Part shown: one piece after another, positions 35,343-44,277 of the stretch | Layout of the letters: the number at the start of each line of letters is the position of its first letter | Position numbering within the stretch: the stretch's first letter is position 1 | Source: Pseudomonas californiensis | GTDB taxonomy: Bacteria > Pseudomonadota > Gammaproteobacteria > Pseudomonadales > Pseudomonadaceae | DNA: 64,000 nt | Assembly (NCBI RefSeq): GCF_021147775.1 | Contig: NZ_JAGTPK010000027.1 | Location: 1-64,000 of the forward strand | Reading direction: 5' to 3' | The notes under the pieces: generated by a model | What the model was told of the DNA's origin: nothing | Database searches by the model: none | The model's input: the letters and a program-made list of their open reading frames with translations, nothing else | Translations under genes and position numbers: made by a program

Positions 35343-36452
35343 ATGTCGAATGTTGATCGTCGCAGTTTCATCAAGTTGGCGGGCATTATCGGCCTCAGCG
35401 CGGCGCTGCCGTTCAGCCGTGCCTACGCGGCTGACGCACCGCTGGTAGTCGGCTTCATCTATGTCGGCGCGCGGGATGACTTCGGCTATAACCAGGCCCA
35501 TGCGCAGGCCGCCGCCATCATCAAAACGCTGCCTAACGTCAAAGTGATCGAAGAAGAGAATGTGCCGGAAACCGTGGCCGTGCAGAAAACCATGGAGGCC
35601 ATGATTCGACAGGACGGCGCGACGCTGATCTTCCCGACCTCGTTCGGCTACTTCGACCCGCATGTGGTCAAGGTCGCCAAAAAATACCCTGACGTGCGTT
35701 TCGCGCATTGCGGCGGGCTGTGGCAGAAGGATCGTGATCCGGTCAACGCCGGCAGCTTTTTCGGTTACATCGACGAAGCCCAATACCTGAACGGTGTGGT
35801 CGCCGGGCACATGAGCAAGTCGAAGAAGCTGGGTTTCGTCGCAGCCAAGCCGGTGCCCCAGGTGCTGCGCAACCTGAATGCCTTTGCTCTGGGCGCGCGC
35901 TCGGTAGACCCCAGTATCGTCACTACAGTGATTTTCACCGGTGACTGGTCGCTGCCCGTCAAGGAGGCCGAAGCCGCCAACAGCCTGATCGACCAGGGCT
36001 GCGACGTGCTCACTTGCCACGTTGACGGGCCAAAGGTCATCGTCGAAACCGCTGAAAAACGTGGCGCCATGACCTGCGGCTACCATGCCAGCCAGGCGGC
36101 ATTGGCGCCCAAAGGCTACCTGACCGGGGCCGAGTGGAACTGGGAAACGCCTTACCGAGCGCACGTCGCAGCCATCCAGAGCGGCGCGCCAATGATCAAT
36201 TTCCTGCGCGGCGGCCTCAAGGAAGGTTTCGTCAAGACCTCCGCCTACGGCCCGGCCGTGAGCGCTGCGGCCAAACAACAGGCCGACGCGATCAAGGCGC
36301 AGATGATGGCGGGCAGTTTTGTCATTTTCAAAGGCCCGCTCAAGAACAACAAAGGCGCCGTGGTGATCGCCGACGGTGTCTCCCAGAACCAGACCGACAT
36401 CGCGCTGGAAAGCATGAACTACCTCGTCGACGGTGTCTTGGGTCAGATCTGA
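35343..36452 (+). CDS. BMP-family ABC transporter substrate-binding protein
   Basis: 369 residues. The N-terminus has a twin-arginine signal (DRRSFIKLAGIIGLSAALPFSRAYA). The mature protein has the Bmp/PnrA fold: VVGFIYVGARDDFGYNQAHAQAA, VPETVAVQKTMEAMI, PDVRFAHCGG and YIDEAQYLNGVVAG. BMP-family proteins bind purine nucleosides or related nitrogen heterocycles. Two permease genes follow, then amide hydrolases, so the ligand is probably a nitrogen-rich ureide or heterocycle. It is the first gene of the operon. Confidence 0.9.
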   Translation: MSNVDRRSFIKLAGIIGLSAALPFSRAYAADAPLVVGFIYVGARDDFGYNQAHAQAAAIIKTLPNVKVIEEENVPETVAVQKTMEAMIRQDGATLIFPTSFGYFDPHVVKVAKKYPDVRFAHCGGLWQKDRDPVNAGSFFGYIDEAQYLNGVVAGHMSKSKKLGFVAAKPVPQVLRNLNAFALGARSVDPSIVTTVIFTGDWSLPVKEAEAANSLIDQGCDVLTCHVDGPKVIVETAEKRGAMTCGYHASQAALAPKGYLTGAEWNWETPYRAHVAAIQSGAPMINFLRGGLKEGFVKTSAYGPAVSAAAKQQADAIKAQMMAGSFVIFKGPLKNNKGAVVIADGVSQNQTDIALESMNYLVDGVLGQI

Positions 36453-36461
36453 GGAGCCCGC

Positions 36462-37571
36462 ATGAACACCCCTTACGCGATACGCCGCCTGATCTGTGGG
36501 TTGTTGCCCGGACTGCCGACGCTGTTGGCGGTGCTGTCTTCCTGTGTGTTGTTTCTGTTGTTCCTGGCGGTACAGGGCAAGCCCGCCTGGCAGGCTTTAC
36601 AGTTGGTGGGCGAAGGCGCATTCGGTTCATGGTTCGCGCTGGAAAACACCTTGCAACGTGCGGCGCCGTTGATGCTCACGGCACTGTGCGTGGCGCTGCC
36701 GGCACGGGCCGGACTGATCGTCATCGGCGGCGAAGGCGCGCTGGTGCTGGGCGGTCTGGCGGCTGCGGTGACGCCACTGTGGTTGCCGCCTGTAGCGCCT
36801 TGGCTGATGCTCGGCTGCATGGCGATAGCGGCGATGCTGGTCGGTGCGCTGTGGATCGGACTCAGCGGGCTGATGCGCCAGCGTCGGGGCGTCAATGAGA
36901 CCATCAGCAGCCTGTTGCTGTCCTATATCGCCCTCGCGCTGTTCCGGCAGTTGGTGGAGGGGCCGCTGCGCGATCCGGCGAGCCTGAACAAACCCTCTAC
37001 TCCACCCCTGGATGATGCCTATCTGGTGGGCACCATCAGCGACAGCCTCGAGGTGCATTGGGGCCTGGTGGCAGGCGTTGTCGCCTGCGTGCTCGCTTAC
37101 GTGCTGGTTCGTCACAGCGTCAAAGGCTTTGCTCTGGCGGTGGTCGGCGGCAATGTCCGCACCGCATTGATGATCGGCCTGCCGGTGGACCGACTGATTT
37201 TGCTGAGCTGCCTGCTGGGCGGCGCTGCGGCGGGGCTGGCTGGTATGTTCGAAGTCACGGCGGTGCAAGGCAGTGCCAACGCCGCACTGATTGCAGGCTA
37301 CGGCACCAGCGGAATTCTGGTCGCCTTCGCTGCACGGCACCATCCCATTGCGATCATTTTCTGCGCCATTCTGCTCGGTGGTCTGGAAGCCAGCGGCGGG
37401 CTGCTGCAACGGCGTCTGGGCTTGCCGGATGCGACCACACTGATCCTCGAAGGGCTGCTGTTCACCAACCTTTTGCTCTGGGAAGCCATGAACGGACGTC
37501 TTGCGGCGTATCGGACCAGGCTCGCGCAACCGCGTGTGAGCGCTGATACAGGAGCGCTGCAGCATGGCTGA
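36462..37571 (+). CDS. ABC transporter permease (BMP-type, first subunit)
   Basis: 369 residues, about nine to ten hydrophobic helices. The family core reads ALCVALPARAGLIVIGGEGALVLGGLAAAVTPL, then MRQRRGVNETISSLLLSYIALALF and VVGGNVRTALMIGLPVDRL. It is one of the paired BPD-type permeases that go with BMP binding proteins (NupB/YufP-like). Start ATG 36462 has GAGGAG upstream; its 3' end overlaps the next permease by eight bases. Confidence 0.88.
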   Translation: MNTPYAIRRLICGLLPGLPTLLAVLSSCVLFLLFLAVQGKPAWQALQLVGEGAFGSWFALENTLQRAAPLMLTALCVALPARAGLIVIGGEGALVLGGLAAAVTPLWLPPVAPWLMLGCMAIAAMLVGALWIGLSGLMRQRRGVNETISSLLLSYIALALFRQLVEGPLRDPASLNKPSTPPLDDAYLVGTISDSLEVHWGLVAGVVACVLAYVLVRHSVKGFALAVVGGNVRTALMIGLPVDRLILLSCLLGGAAAGLAGMFEVTAVQGSANAALIAGYGTSGILVAFAARHHPIAIIFCAILLGGLEASGGLLQRRLGLPDATTLILEGLLFTNLLLWEAMNGRLAAYRTRLAQPRVSADTGALQHG

Positions 37572-38484
37572 CATCGACATCGGCACCTTTCTGCTGGCCC
37601 TGTTGGCGGGCTCGATTCGGGTCGGCACCCCCTTTCTGTTCGTCAGCCTGGGCGAATGCCTGACGGAAAAAAGCGGCCGCATCAATCTGGGTCTGGAAGG
37701 CATTCTGGTCGCAGGCGCGATGTCCGGCTATGCCGTGGCATGCCTCAGTGGTTCAGCCTGGCTTGGGGTACTGTCTGCCGCAGGCGTCGGTCTGCTGCTG
37801 GGCCTGTTGCACGGTATCGCCTGCTCGCTGCCGAGGGTCAACGACATTGCCTTCGGCATTGCACTGATTCTGTTGGGCACCGGCCTGGCGTTCTTTCTCG
37901 GCAAGGCGTTCATCCAGCCGCAGGCACCGATGCTGCCGTCTCTCGCACTGGGCGCCTGGAGCAGCGAAGAACGCGTGCGTTCGGCGCTGAATATCAATGT
38001 GCTGTTTTTCATCGGCGTAGCGTTGGCGTGGGCGCTGCACTGGGGCCTGCGCAGTACGCGCTGGGGCCTGATGCTGCGTTTGGTGGGCGACCATGCCGAA
38101 ACCGCGCAGGCCCTGAGCTACCGACCGATCAAGGTGCGGATCATTGCCACGGCAGTCGGCGGCGCGCTGGCCGGCATCGGCGGCGCTTACCTGTCGCTTT
38201 ACTACCCCGGCAGCTGGAACGAAGGGCTGTCCAGCGGTCAGGGCCTGATGGCGGTGGCGCTGGTGATTTTCGCACGCTGGCGACCGCTGTCATGCCTGTG
38301 GGCGTCCCTGCTGTTCGGCGCCGCCGGTGCCATCGGCCCGGCGCTGCAGGCCGTGGGGATCAGCAGCGGTTATTACCTGTTTGCGGCAGCGCCTTATGCA
38401 TTGACGCTGGTGGTGATGTACGCCACTTGCCGACGCGGCCGCACCTTGAACGGTGCTCCCGGCGAATTGAGCCTGACCCGTTGA
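37564..38484 (+). CDS. ABC transporter permease (BMP-type, second subunit)
   Basis: 306 residues with eight or nine hydrophobic helices. The conserved element GRINLGLEGILVAGAMSGYAVA is typical of the NupC/YufQ-like partner permease, followed by VNDIAFGIALILLGTGLAFFLG and SYRPIKVRIIATAVGGALAGIGGAYLSLYY. It forms a heterodimer with the preceding permease and overlaps it by eight bases. Confidence 0.88.
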   Translation: MADIDIGTFLLALLAGSIRVGTPFLFVSLGECLTEKSGRINLGLEGILVAGAMSGYAVACLSGSAWLGVLSAAGVGLLLGLLHGIACSLPRVNDIAFGIALILLGTGLAFFLGKAFIQPQAPMLPSLALGAWSSEERVRSALNINVLFFIGVALAWALHWGLRSTRWGLMLRLVGDHAETAQALSYRPIKVRIIATAVGGALAGIGGAYLSLYYPGSWNEGLSSGQGLMAVALVIFARWRPLSCLWASLLFGAAGAIGPALQAVGISSGYYLFAAAPYALTLVVMYATCRRGRTLNGAPGELSLTR

Positions 38485-38508
38485 ACTCATTCTTGAAGGA
38501 GGCATGAC

Positions 38509-39525
38509 ATGGCCAGTGGTCTTGGTGGTTTGAACAAGTCGCCCAACGGCGTGGTGATCGGTCTGGCGCAACTGGCGCTGCCCGATCCGCATACCCGCGA
38601 AGCCTTGTGGGCGCAGACGCAAAAAGTCGTGTCGATGGTGGCAAAGGCGCGGCGCAGCAACCCCGGCATGGACCTGATTGTCTTTCCGGAATATTCGCTG
38701 CATGGTCTGTCGATGAGCACCGCGCCAGAGATCATGTGCAGCCTGGACGGTCCGGAAGTCGCCGCGTTGCGCCAGGCCTGCCGCGACCACCGCATCTGGG
38801 GCTGCTTTTCGATCATGGAAGCCAACGCACACGGCAACCCGTTCAATAGCGGCCTGATCGTCGATGACCTCGGCGAGATCCGTCTTTACTACCGCAAGCT
38901 GCACCCGTGGGTGCCTGTCGAGCCCTGGGAGCCGGGTGACCTGGGCATTCCGGTGTGCGAAGGCCCACGCGGCAGCACGCTGGCGCTGATCATCTGCCAT
39001 GACGGCATGTTTCCGGAAATGGCCCGCGAGTGCGCCTACAAAGGTGCCGACATCATGTTGCGCACAGCAGGCTATACCGCGCCGATTCGGCACTCATGGA
39101 AGATCACCAACCAGAGCAACGCCTTTACCAACCTGATGCAGACCGCCAGCGTTTGCATGTGCGGCTCCGACGGCACGTTCGATTCGATGGGCGAAGCCAT
39201 GTTCGTCGACTTCGACGGCACCGTGATGGCTGAGGGCGGGGGTCGCGCCGATGAAATCGTCTGCTGCGAACTGCGTCCGGACCTGGTCCGCGAAGCGCGC
39301 CTGCACTGGGGCGTGGAGAACAACCCCTATCAGTTCGGCCACCGCGGCTATGTCGCCGTCAAAGGCGGCGCGCAGGATTGCCCCTACACCTACATGCACG
39401 ACCCGACGGCAGGTCAGTACCGTCTGCCGTGGGAAAACGAGGTGGTGCACACCGATGGCAGTGCCTGCGGTTTCGATGCACCCGAGCGCGTTTTCACGCC
39501 CACCCCGACCACCTGGAAGGAATGA
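38509..39525 (+). CDS. formamidase-like aliphatic amidase (nitrilase superfamily)
   Basis: 338 residues from ATG 38509, with AAGGAGG upstream. The nitrilase-superfamily triad is Glu61 (FPEYS), Lys130 (YYRKLHPW) and Cys163 (IICHDG). The length, and blocks such as EPGDLGIPVCEGP, HRGYVAVKGG and LPWENEV, match bacterial formamidase AmiF, which makes formate and ammonia from formamide. Related aliphatic amidases take acetamide or propionamide. In this operon it probably releases ammonia from a small amide produced by the neighbouring hydrolases. Confidence 0.85.
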   Translation: MASGLGGLNKSPNGVVIGLAQLALPDPHTREALWAQTQKVVSMVAKARRSNPGMDLIVFPEYSLHGLSMSTAPEIMCSLDGPEVAALRQACRDHRIWGCFSIMEANAHGNPFNSGLIVDDLGEIRLYYRKLHPWVPVEPWEPGDLGIPVCEGPRGSTLALIICHDGMFPEMARECAYKGADIMLRTAGYTAPIRHSWKITNQSNAFTNLMQTASVCMCGSDGTFDSMGEAMFVDFDGTVMAEGGGRADEIVCCELRPDLVREARLHWGVENNPYQFGHRGYVAVKGGAQDCPYTYMHDPTAGQYRLPWENEVVHTDGSACGFDAPERVFTPTPTTWKE

Positions 39526-39529
39526 CGCC

Positions 39530-40216
39530 ATGAGCCAACGCTACGTCGCATCGGCGCCCTACCCCTGGCCGTGGAATGGCCAGTTGCACGCGCACAACAC
39601 CGCGCTGATCGTGATCGATATGCAGACCGATTTCTGCGGCGTCGGCGGCTACGTCGACAGCATGGGCTATGACCTGGCGCTGACACGGGCACCCATCGAG
39701 CCGCTGAAAGACCTGCTCGCACTGATGCGTCCGCTGGGTTTCACCATCATTCATACCCGCGAAGGCCATCGTCCGGACCTCAGCGACCTGCCCGCCAACA
39801 AACGCTGGCGCTCCCAACGCATCGGCGCAGGGATCGGTGATCCAGGCCCGTGCGGCAAGATTCTGGTGCGCGGCGAACCGGGTTGGGAAATCATTGATGA
39901 GCTGGCGCCCTTGCCGGGCGAAATCATCATCGACAAGCCAGGCAAAGGCTCGTTCTACGCCACCGATCTGGAGCTGGTGCTGCGCACGCGAGGTATCGAA
40001 AACCTGATCCTCACCGGCATTACCACCGACGTGTGCGTGCACACCACGATGCGCGACGCCAATGATCGCGGCTTTGAATGCCTGCTGCTCGAAGACTGCT
40101 GCGGTGCCACCGACCCGGCCAACCATGCCGCGGCGCTGAGCATGATCAAGATGCAGGGCGGCGTGTTCGGTGCAGTCGGACATTCCTCGATCCTCCGCGA
40201 CCTGCTGGAGGCGTAA
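39530..40216 (+). CDS. biuH: biuret hydrolase-like isochorismatase-fold cysteine hydrolase
   Basis: 228 residues. The triad is Asp30 (VIDMQTDF), Lys136 (IDKPGKGSF) and Cys169 (GITTDVCVHTT). With a six-residue offset these equal Asp36, Lys142 and Cys175 of the characterised Rhizobium biuret hydrolase. The surrounding blocks (YPWPWNG, FCGVGGYVDSMGYDLALTRAPIEP, REGHRPDLSDLPANKRWRSQRIGAGIGDPGPCG) also match that family as I remember it. The reaction would be biuret to allophanate plus ammonia. It starts five bases after the amidase stop. No allophanate hydrolase gene is in the window. Confidence 0.8.
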   Translation: MSQRYVASAPYPWPWNGQLHAHNTALIVIDMQTDFCGVGGYVDSMGYDLALTRAPIEPLKDLLALMRPLGFTIIHTREGHRPDLSDLPANKRWRSQRIGAGIGDPGPCGKILVRGEPGWEIIDELAPLPGEIIIDKPGKGSFYATDLELVLRTRGIENLILTGITTDVCVHTTMRDANDRGFECLLLEDCCGATDPANHAAALSMIKMQGGVFGAVGHSSILRDLLEA

Positions 40217-40218
40217 CC

Positions 40219-41754
40219 ATGCGCGCCCCGAGTCTGGAAACAATCGGTGCCAGCAAAAGCTTCGGCGCGTTCCGCGCACTGGACGAGGTCTCGTTCAAGG
40301 TGCGCGCTGGCACAGTACACGCGTTGCTGGGCGAGAACGGCGCCGGCAAAAGCACGCTGGTCAAAGGCATCATCGGTTACAGCCCGCTGCAGTCGGGCAG
40401 CATCCTGGTCGATAACCGCGAACACGCCATTCGCAACCCCCGTGACTCTCATCAGTTGCAGATCGGCATGGTGTACCAGCATTTCACGGTCGCTCCGGGC
40501 CTGAGCGTTGCAGAAAACCTGGTGCTGTCGCGCGGCGACCTGCCGTGGCGCATCAACTGGGCCGCCGAACATGAGCGCCTTGAGGCGTTCATGGCCCGCA
40601 TGCCGTTTCGTCTGGATATTCGACGCCCTGTCAGCAGTCTGGCGGCGGGCGAAAAACAGAAGCTGGAAATCCTCAAGCAACTGTATCTGGAGCGGCGCCT
40701 GATCATCCTCGACGAGCCGACCTCGGTGCTGACGCCTCAGGAAGCCGACGAGGTGTTGGGGTTGATGCAGCAGATGGCGCATCGCGGCGAGCTGACCGTG
40801 CTGATGATCACCCACAAATTTCGCGAGGTGAGCACCTACGCCGACGACGTCACCGTGCTGCGCAAAGGCCGATGGGTGGCAAGCAGTACCGTGGCAGACA
40901 CCACGACTCAGGAAATGGCCACATGGATGATGGGCCATGCTCAAAGCGGCACGCTCAGCAGCGAACGCCCGGTTTCAGCAGAGCATGCGCCGCATTTGCA
41001 GATTGAAGGGCTGGATGTACCGGGCGACAAAGGCACGCTGGCGGTAAAGGGCCTGAGCCTGAATGTGCGCCCTGGCGAAATCGTCGTCATTGCAGGCATT
41101 TCCGGCAACGGCCAACGCGAGTTGACCGAAGCGCTGTTGGGCCAGCGTCCATTCAGCGCCGGCAAGGTCCTGATCGACGGCCAGCCGTACCATGCACGGC
41201 GCGAACAGATGCAGCGCTTGAAGGTATTCAGCCTGCCCGAGGAGCCGTTGCGCAATGCGTGCATTGGCGGGCTGAGCGTTGCTGACAACCTGGCCTTGCG
41301 AAATTTTGACCGTCCACCGCTGTGTCGCCAGGGCTGGCGCATCGACCGTCGTGCGGTGACGGCTCAGGCACGCGTCCTGATCGAGCAGTTTCAGGTGACC
41401 CCCAATGACCCGAGTCGACCGATTGGCACGCTGTCCGGTGGCAACGTGCAACGCGCCGTTCTGGCCCGCGAACTGACCCACGACATCGCCGTGCTGATAG
41501 TCGCCAACCCGGTATTCGGACTGGACTTTGCTTCGGTGGCCTTGATCCATCAACGCCTGATCGACGCTCGCAACCGTGGCGCTGCCGTGCTCTTGCTGAG
41601 TGAAGACCTCGACGAACTGCTGACCCTTGCCGACCGCATCGCGGTGATCCACGACGGTGAGCTGGTCTTCGAAACCCCGGCCACCGCCGCCGACCGCACA
41701 GAACTGGGTCGACACATGGCTGGCGCCGAACAGTATCACCAGGAGCCTGCATGA
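40219..41754 (+). CDS. ABC transporter ATP-binding protein (duplicated, BMP-type)
   Basis: 511 residues containing two ATPase halves, as in sugar- and nucleoside-type importers. Half 1: Walker A GENGAGKST, signature SSLAAGEKQK and Walker B LIILDEP. Half 2: degenerate Walker A (GISGNGQRE), signature LSGGNVQR and an atypical Walker B (VLIVANPVFGLD). It energises the two permeases upstream although hydrolase genes separate them. It starts two bases after the biuret hydrolase stop and overlaps the next gene by four. Confidence 0.88.
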   Translation: MRAPSLETIGASKSFGAFRALDEVSFKVRAGTVHALLGENGAGKSTLVKGIIGYSPLQSGSILVDNREHAIRNPRDSHQLQIGMVYQHFTVAPGLSVAENLVLSRGDLPWRINWAAEHERLEAFMARMPFRLDIRRPVSSLAAGEKQKLEILKQLYLERRLIILDEPTSVLTPQEADEVLGLMQQMAHRGELTVLMITHKFREVSTYADDVTVLRKGRWVASSTVADTTTQEMATWMMGHAQSGTLSSERPVSAEHAPHLQIEGLDVPGDKGTLAVKGLSLNVRPGEIVVIAGISGNGQRELTEALLGQRPFSAGKVLIDGQPYHARREQMQRLKVFSLPEEPLRNACIGGLSVADNLALRNFDRPPLCRQGWRIDRRAVTAQARVLIEQFQVTPNDPSRPIGTLSGGNVQRAVLARELTHDIAVLIVANPVFGLDFASVALIHQRLIDARNRGAAVLLLSEDLDELLTLADRIAVIHDGELVFETPATAADRTELGRHMAGAEQYHQEPA

Positions 41755-42428
41755 TCACTGTCAATGCCCGTCCCGACCGCTTTGCCTTCGTGCCGTCCAG
41801 CACCGCGCTGGTGATCATCGACATGCAGCGCGATTTTCTCGAACCCGGCGGGTTTGGCGCCAGCCTGGGTAACGATGTAGCGCCCCTGCAAGCGATCGTG
41901 CCCACCGTTCAGCGACTGTTGGCGCTGGCACGTGCGCAGAACATGACGGTGATCCACACCCGGGAATCCCACGGCAGCGACCTTGCCGACTGCCCGCCCG
42001 CCAAACTCGAACATGGCGTGCCCGGCCTGAGGATTGGCGACCCTGGCCCCATGGGGCGGATTCTGGTGCGCGGCGAACCGGGCAATCAGATTATCGATGC
42101 ACTCGCGCCCCTCGCCAGTGAATGGGTGATCGACAAGCCGGGCAAGGGCATGTTCTTCGCCACCGGCCTGCACGCGCGATTGACCGGGGCCGGCATCACT
42201 CATCTGATCGTTGCTGGGGTGACCACGGAAGTCTGCGTGCAGACCAGCCTGCGCGAGGCCAATGATCGCGGCTATCGTTGCCTGCTGATCGAAGACGCCA
42301 CCCAAAGCTACTTTCCTGCGTTCAAGCAGGCCACACTCGATATGATCATCGCCCAGGGCGGCATCGTCGGCCGCGTGGCGCCGTTGTCCGCTCTGGAACA
42401 GGCGATACACACAAGGAGTACGCGCTGA
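41751..42428 (+). CDS. second isochorismatase-fold cysteine hydrolase, paralogue of biuH
   Basis: 225 residues. The D-K-C triad is intact: Asp24 (VIIDMQRDF), Lys129 (VIDKPGKGMF) and Cys162 (VTTEVCVQTS). It shares REANDRGY, GDPGPMGRILVRGEPG and other blocks with the biuret hydrolase gene two positions upstream, but lacks the YPWPWNG start. Substrate is therefore likely a related ureide such as triuret or ureidoacrylate. It overlaps the ATPase gene by four bases and the AtzH-like gene by one base (TGATG). Confidence 0.8.
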   Translation: MITVNARPDRFAFVPSSTALVIIDMQRDFLEPGGFGASLGNDVAPLQAIVPTVQRLLALARAQNMTVIHTRESHGSDLADCPPAKLEHGVPGLRIGDPGPMGRILVRGEPGNQIIDALAPLASEWVIDKPGKGMFFATGLHARLTGAGITHLIVAGVTTEVCVQTSLREANDRGYRCLLIEDATQSYFPAFKQATLDMIIAQGGIVGRVAPLSALEQAIHTRSTR

Positions 42429-42823
42429 TGGACATCAACCTTCCCCACGTGGTCGCGGCGGTGACCGAGGCCTTCGTCGATTACGAGCGCGCGCTGCTGG
42501 CCAACGAACTGGCGACACTGGATGCCTGGTTCTGGAACTCGGAGCACGCCGTGCGCTACGGCGTGGCGGAGAACCTGCACGGAGCAGAGGCCATCGCGCG
42601 TTATCGGCGCCATTGCCAGCCTATCGGCCCGGGTCGGCAATTGCTGCGCACCATCGTCAGTACCTTTGGCGAGGATTTTGCCACCGTCAGCACCGAGTTT
42701 CATGACGGAGTGACGCAACGGCTGGGCCGCCAGATGCAAACCTGGGCACGCCTCGACGGTGGCTGGAAAGTCGTCGCGGCGCATGTCAGCATCGACTTGA
42801 GCAGCCTGGAGCCCGCCCCTTGA
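42428..42823 (+). CDS. AtzH-like (DUF3225) NTF2-fold protein
   Basis: 131 residues from ATG 42428. The family pattern is clear: VTEAFVDYERALLANELATLDAWFW, HAVRYGVAENLHGAEAIARYRR and VSTEFHDGVTQRLGRQMQTWARLDGGWKVVAAHVS. AtzH-like proteins occur with amidases of cyanuric acid and oxalurate breakdown, and AtzH has been described as acting near 1-carboxybiuret. Its presence here supports a biuret-type pathway. Its stop overlaps the GntR start. Confidence 0.82.
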   Translation: MDINLPHVVAAVTEAFVDYERALLANELATLDAWFWNSEHAVRYGVAENLHGAEAIARYRRHCQPIGPGRQLLRTIVSTFGEDFATVSTEFHDGVTQRLGRQMQTWARLDGGWKVVAAHVSIDLSSLEPAP

Positions 42824-43506
42824 ATTCGCCGCATTCCACCAACGCCCTGGCCGAAGACGTTTACCGTCGGCTCAAACAGGAGATCTTCGATTTCTACCTG
42901 TTGCCGTATGACCGGTTTACCGAAACCCAATTGGCCGACCGCTATCAGGTTTCACGTACGCCCATCAGGGATGCCCTTTATCGCCTGCAGCGCGAGGGTT
43001 ATCTGGACGTCGAGTTTCGGCGCGGCTGGTCAGTCAAGCCGCTGGACTTCGAGAGAATCGACCAGCTGTATGATTTACGCATTGTGCTTGAGTGTGCCGC
43101 AATAGAACGCATTTGCGCCTCTGCGCAGGTGCATCCGGAGCTGAGCGCGCTGCGCGAACACTGGCTGGTCGAACCCGGCTTGCGGCACAGCGACATGCAA
43201 GTGGTCGCCGACCTTGATGAGCAGTTCCACACGCAGTTGGTGGCAGCGTCAGGCAATCAGCAAATGACCCGCGTGCACCACGAGGTGACCGAGCGGATCC
43301 GTATCGTCAGGCGTCTGGATTTTTTCAAAAGCGCACGCATCGAACACACCTACCTCGAACACGCCGCCATCCTCAACGCCCTTCAGGCCCGCAAGCGCGA
43401 CGAAGCGCTGTTGCTGCTGCGCTCTCATGTCGAGATCAGCAAACTTGAGGTGCGCAAACTGACCATCTCCATGCTGAGCGATGCACGACGTCAGCACAAA
43501 GCCTGA
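42820..43506 (+). CDS. GntR-family (FCD) regulator of the biuret-type operon
   Basis: 228 residues, start TTG 42820 overlapping the previous stop. The winged helix is LAEDVYRRLKQEIFDFYLL, then TETQLADRYQVSRTPIRDALYRLQREGYL; the FCD domain follows with its metal/ligand residues (LDEQFHTQL and HAAILNALQARKRDEALLLLRSHVE). It is the last gene of the operon, a common place for an autoregulated repressor. A matching palindrome lies upstream of the first gene at 35234-35245. Confidence 0.87.
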   Translation: MNSPHSTNALAEDVYRRLKQEIFDFYLLPYDRFTETQLADRYQVSRTPIRDALYRLQREGYLDVEFRRGWSVKPLDFERIDQLYDLRIVLECAAIERICASAQVHPELSALREHWLVEPGLRHSDMQVVADLDEQFHTQLVAASGNQQMTRVHHEVTERIRIVRRLDFFKSARIEHTYLEHAAILNALQARKRDEALLLLRSHVEISKLEVRKLTISMLSDARRQHKA

Positions 43507-43631
43507 ACCCGGGCAGCAAGCGTTGGGCTGAGATTATCCTGGCTGCTCGACTGCCAGCGATGCACCGCAAGGCGATGACACAGGCGATATTTCGACGTTA
43601 GGATTCAGACAAAATGGATCGGGATATCCTC

Positions 43632-44252
43632 ATGAACCTTGCGACCCTGCTGCTGTTTCTTCCCGCCTGCTTTGCGCTGAACATGGCGCCGGGCCCCAAC
43701 AACCTGCTCTCCATCAGCAATGCCACACGGTACGGCTACCGCGCTTCATGCCTGGCGGGCATGGGTCGCTTGCTGGCATTCGCGGGGATGATTGCGCTGG
43801 CCTCGGCAGGCCTTGCGATCGTGCTGCAGACCTCGGAGCGGGTGTTCTACGCCATCAAGATCGCAGGCGCTGCGTATCTGTTCTACCTGGCTTACCAGCT
43901 GTGGAACGCAAAGCCTGAGCCTGACGACGCGGCATACGCAGCCAAGGCCAGCCTGTTGGCACTGGCCCGACAGGAATTTCTGGTGGCTGCCGGCAACCCC
44001 AAGGCGATCCTGATCTTCACCGCTTTTCTGCCACAGTTTGTTGATCCAACGCTGGCGATTGCACCCCAGTTCGCGTTGCTTGGGCTGCTGTTTCTGATCC
44101 TCGAATGGATCGCCATCGGCCTTTACGCCTGCCTCGGCCTGCACATGCGGCGCTGGTTCACCGAGCCCGGCCGCAAACAGGTTTTCAACCGCTGCTGCGC
44201 GGGGCTGCTGTCAGCGTCTGCGTCGGTGTTGCTGATGTCGCGCCGGGCTTGA
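43632..44252 (+). CDS. LysE-family exporter
   Basis: 206 residues from ATG 43632 (ATG 43614 is a possible earlier start). Six hydrophobic segments; the LysE/RhtB signature NMAPGPNNLLSISNATRYGY lies in helix 1 and GNPKAILIFTAFLPQF in the middle. It exports an amino acid or derivative. Its neighbour on the left is the GntR gene, with a 125-base gap, so it may be an independent unit. Confidence 0.85.
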   Translation: MNLATLLLFLPACFALNMAPGPNNLLSISNATRYGYRASCLAGMGRLLAFAGMIALASAGLAIVLQTSERVFYAIKIAGAAYLFYLAYQLWNAKPEPDDAAYAAKASLLALARQEFLVAAGNPKAILIFTAFLPQFVDPTLAIAPQFALLGLLFLILEWIAIGLYACLGLHMRRWFTEPGRKQVFNRCCAGLLSASASVLLMSRRA

Positions 44253-44277
44253 ACAAGGTTGCCTGGCGTGGCGATTA

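Noticed and set aside
35328..36278. 316-residue open frame on the minus strand
   Set aside because: It mirrors the BMP binding-protein gene, which has clear family motifs and a Tat signal on the other strand.
42428..42823. AtzH-like gene as a member of a complete cyanuric acid pathway
   Set aside because: No AtzD-type ring-opening enzyme, AtzE/AtzG amidase or allophanate hydrolase is present, so a full s-triazine pathway cannot be claimed.
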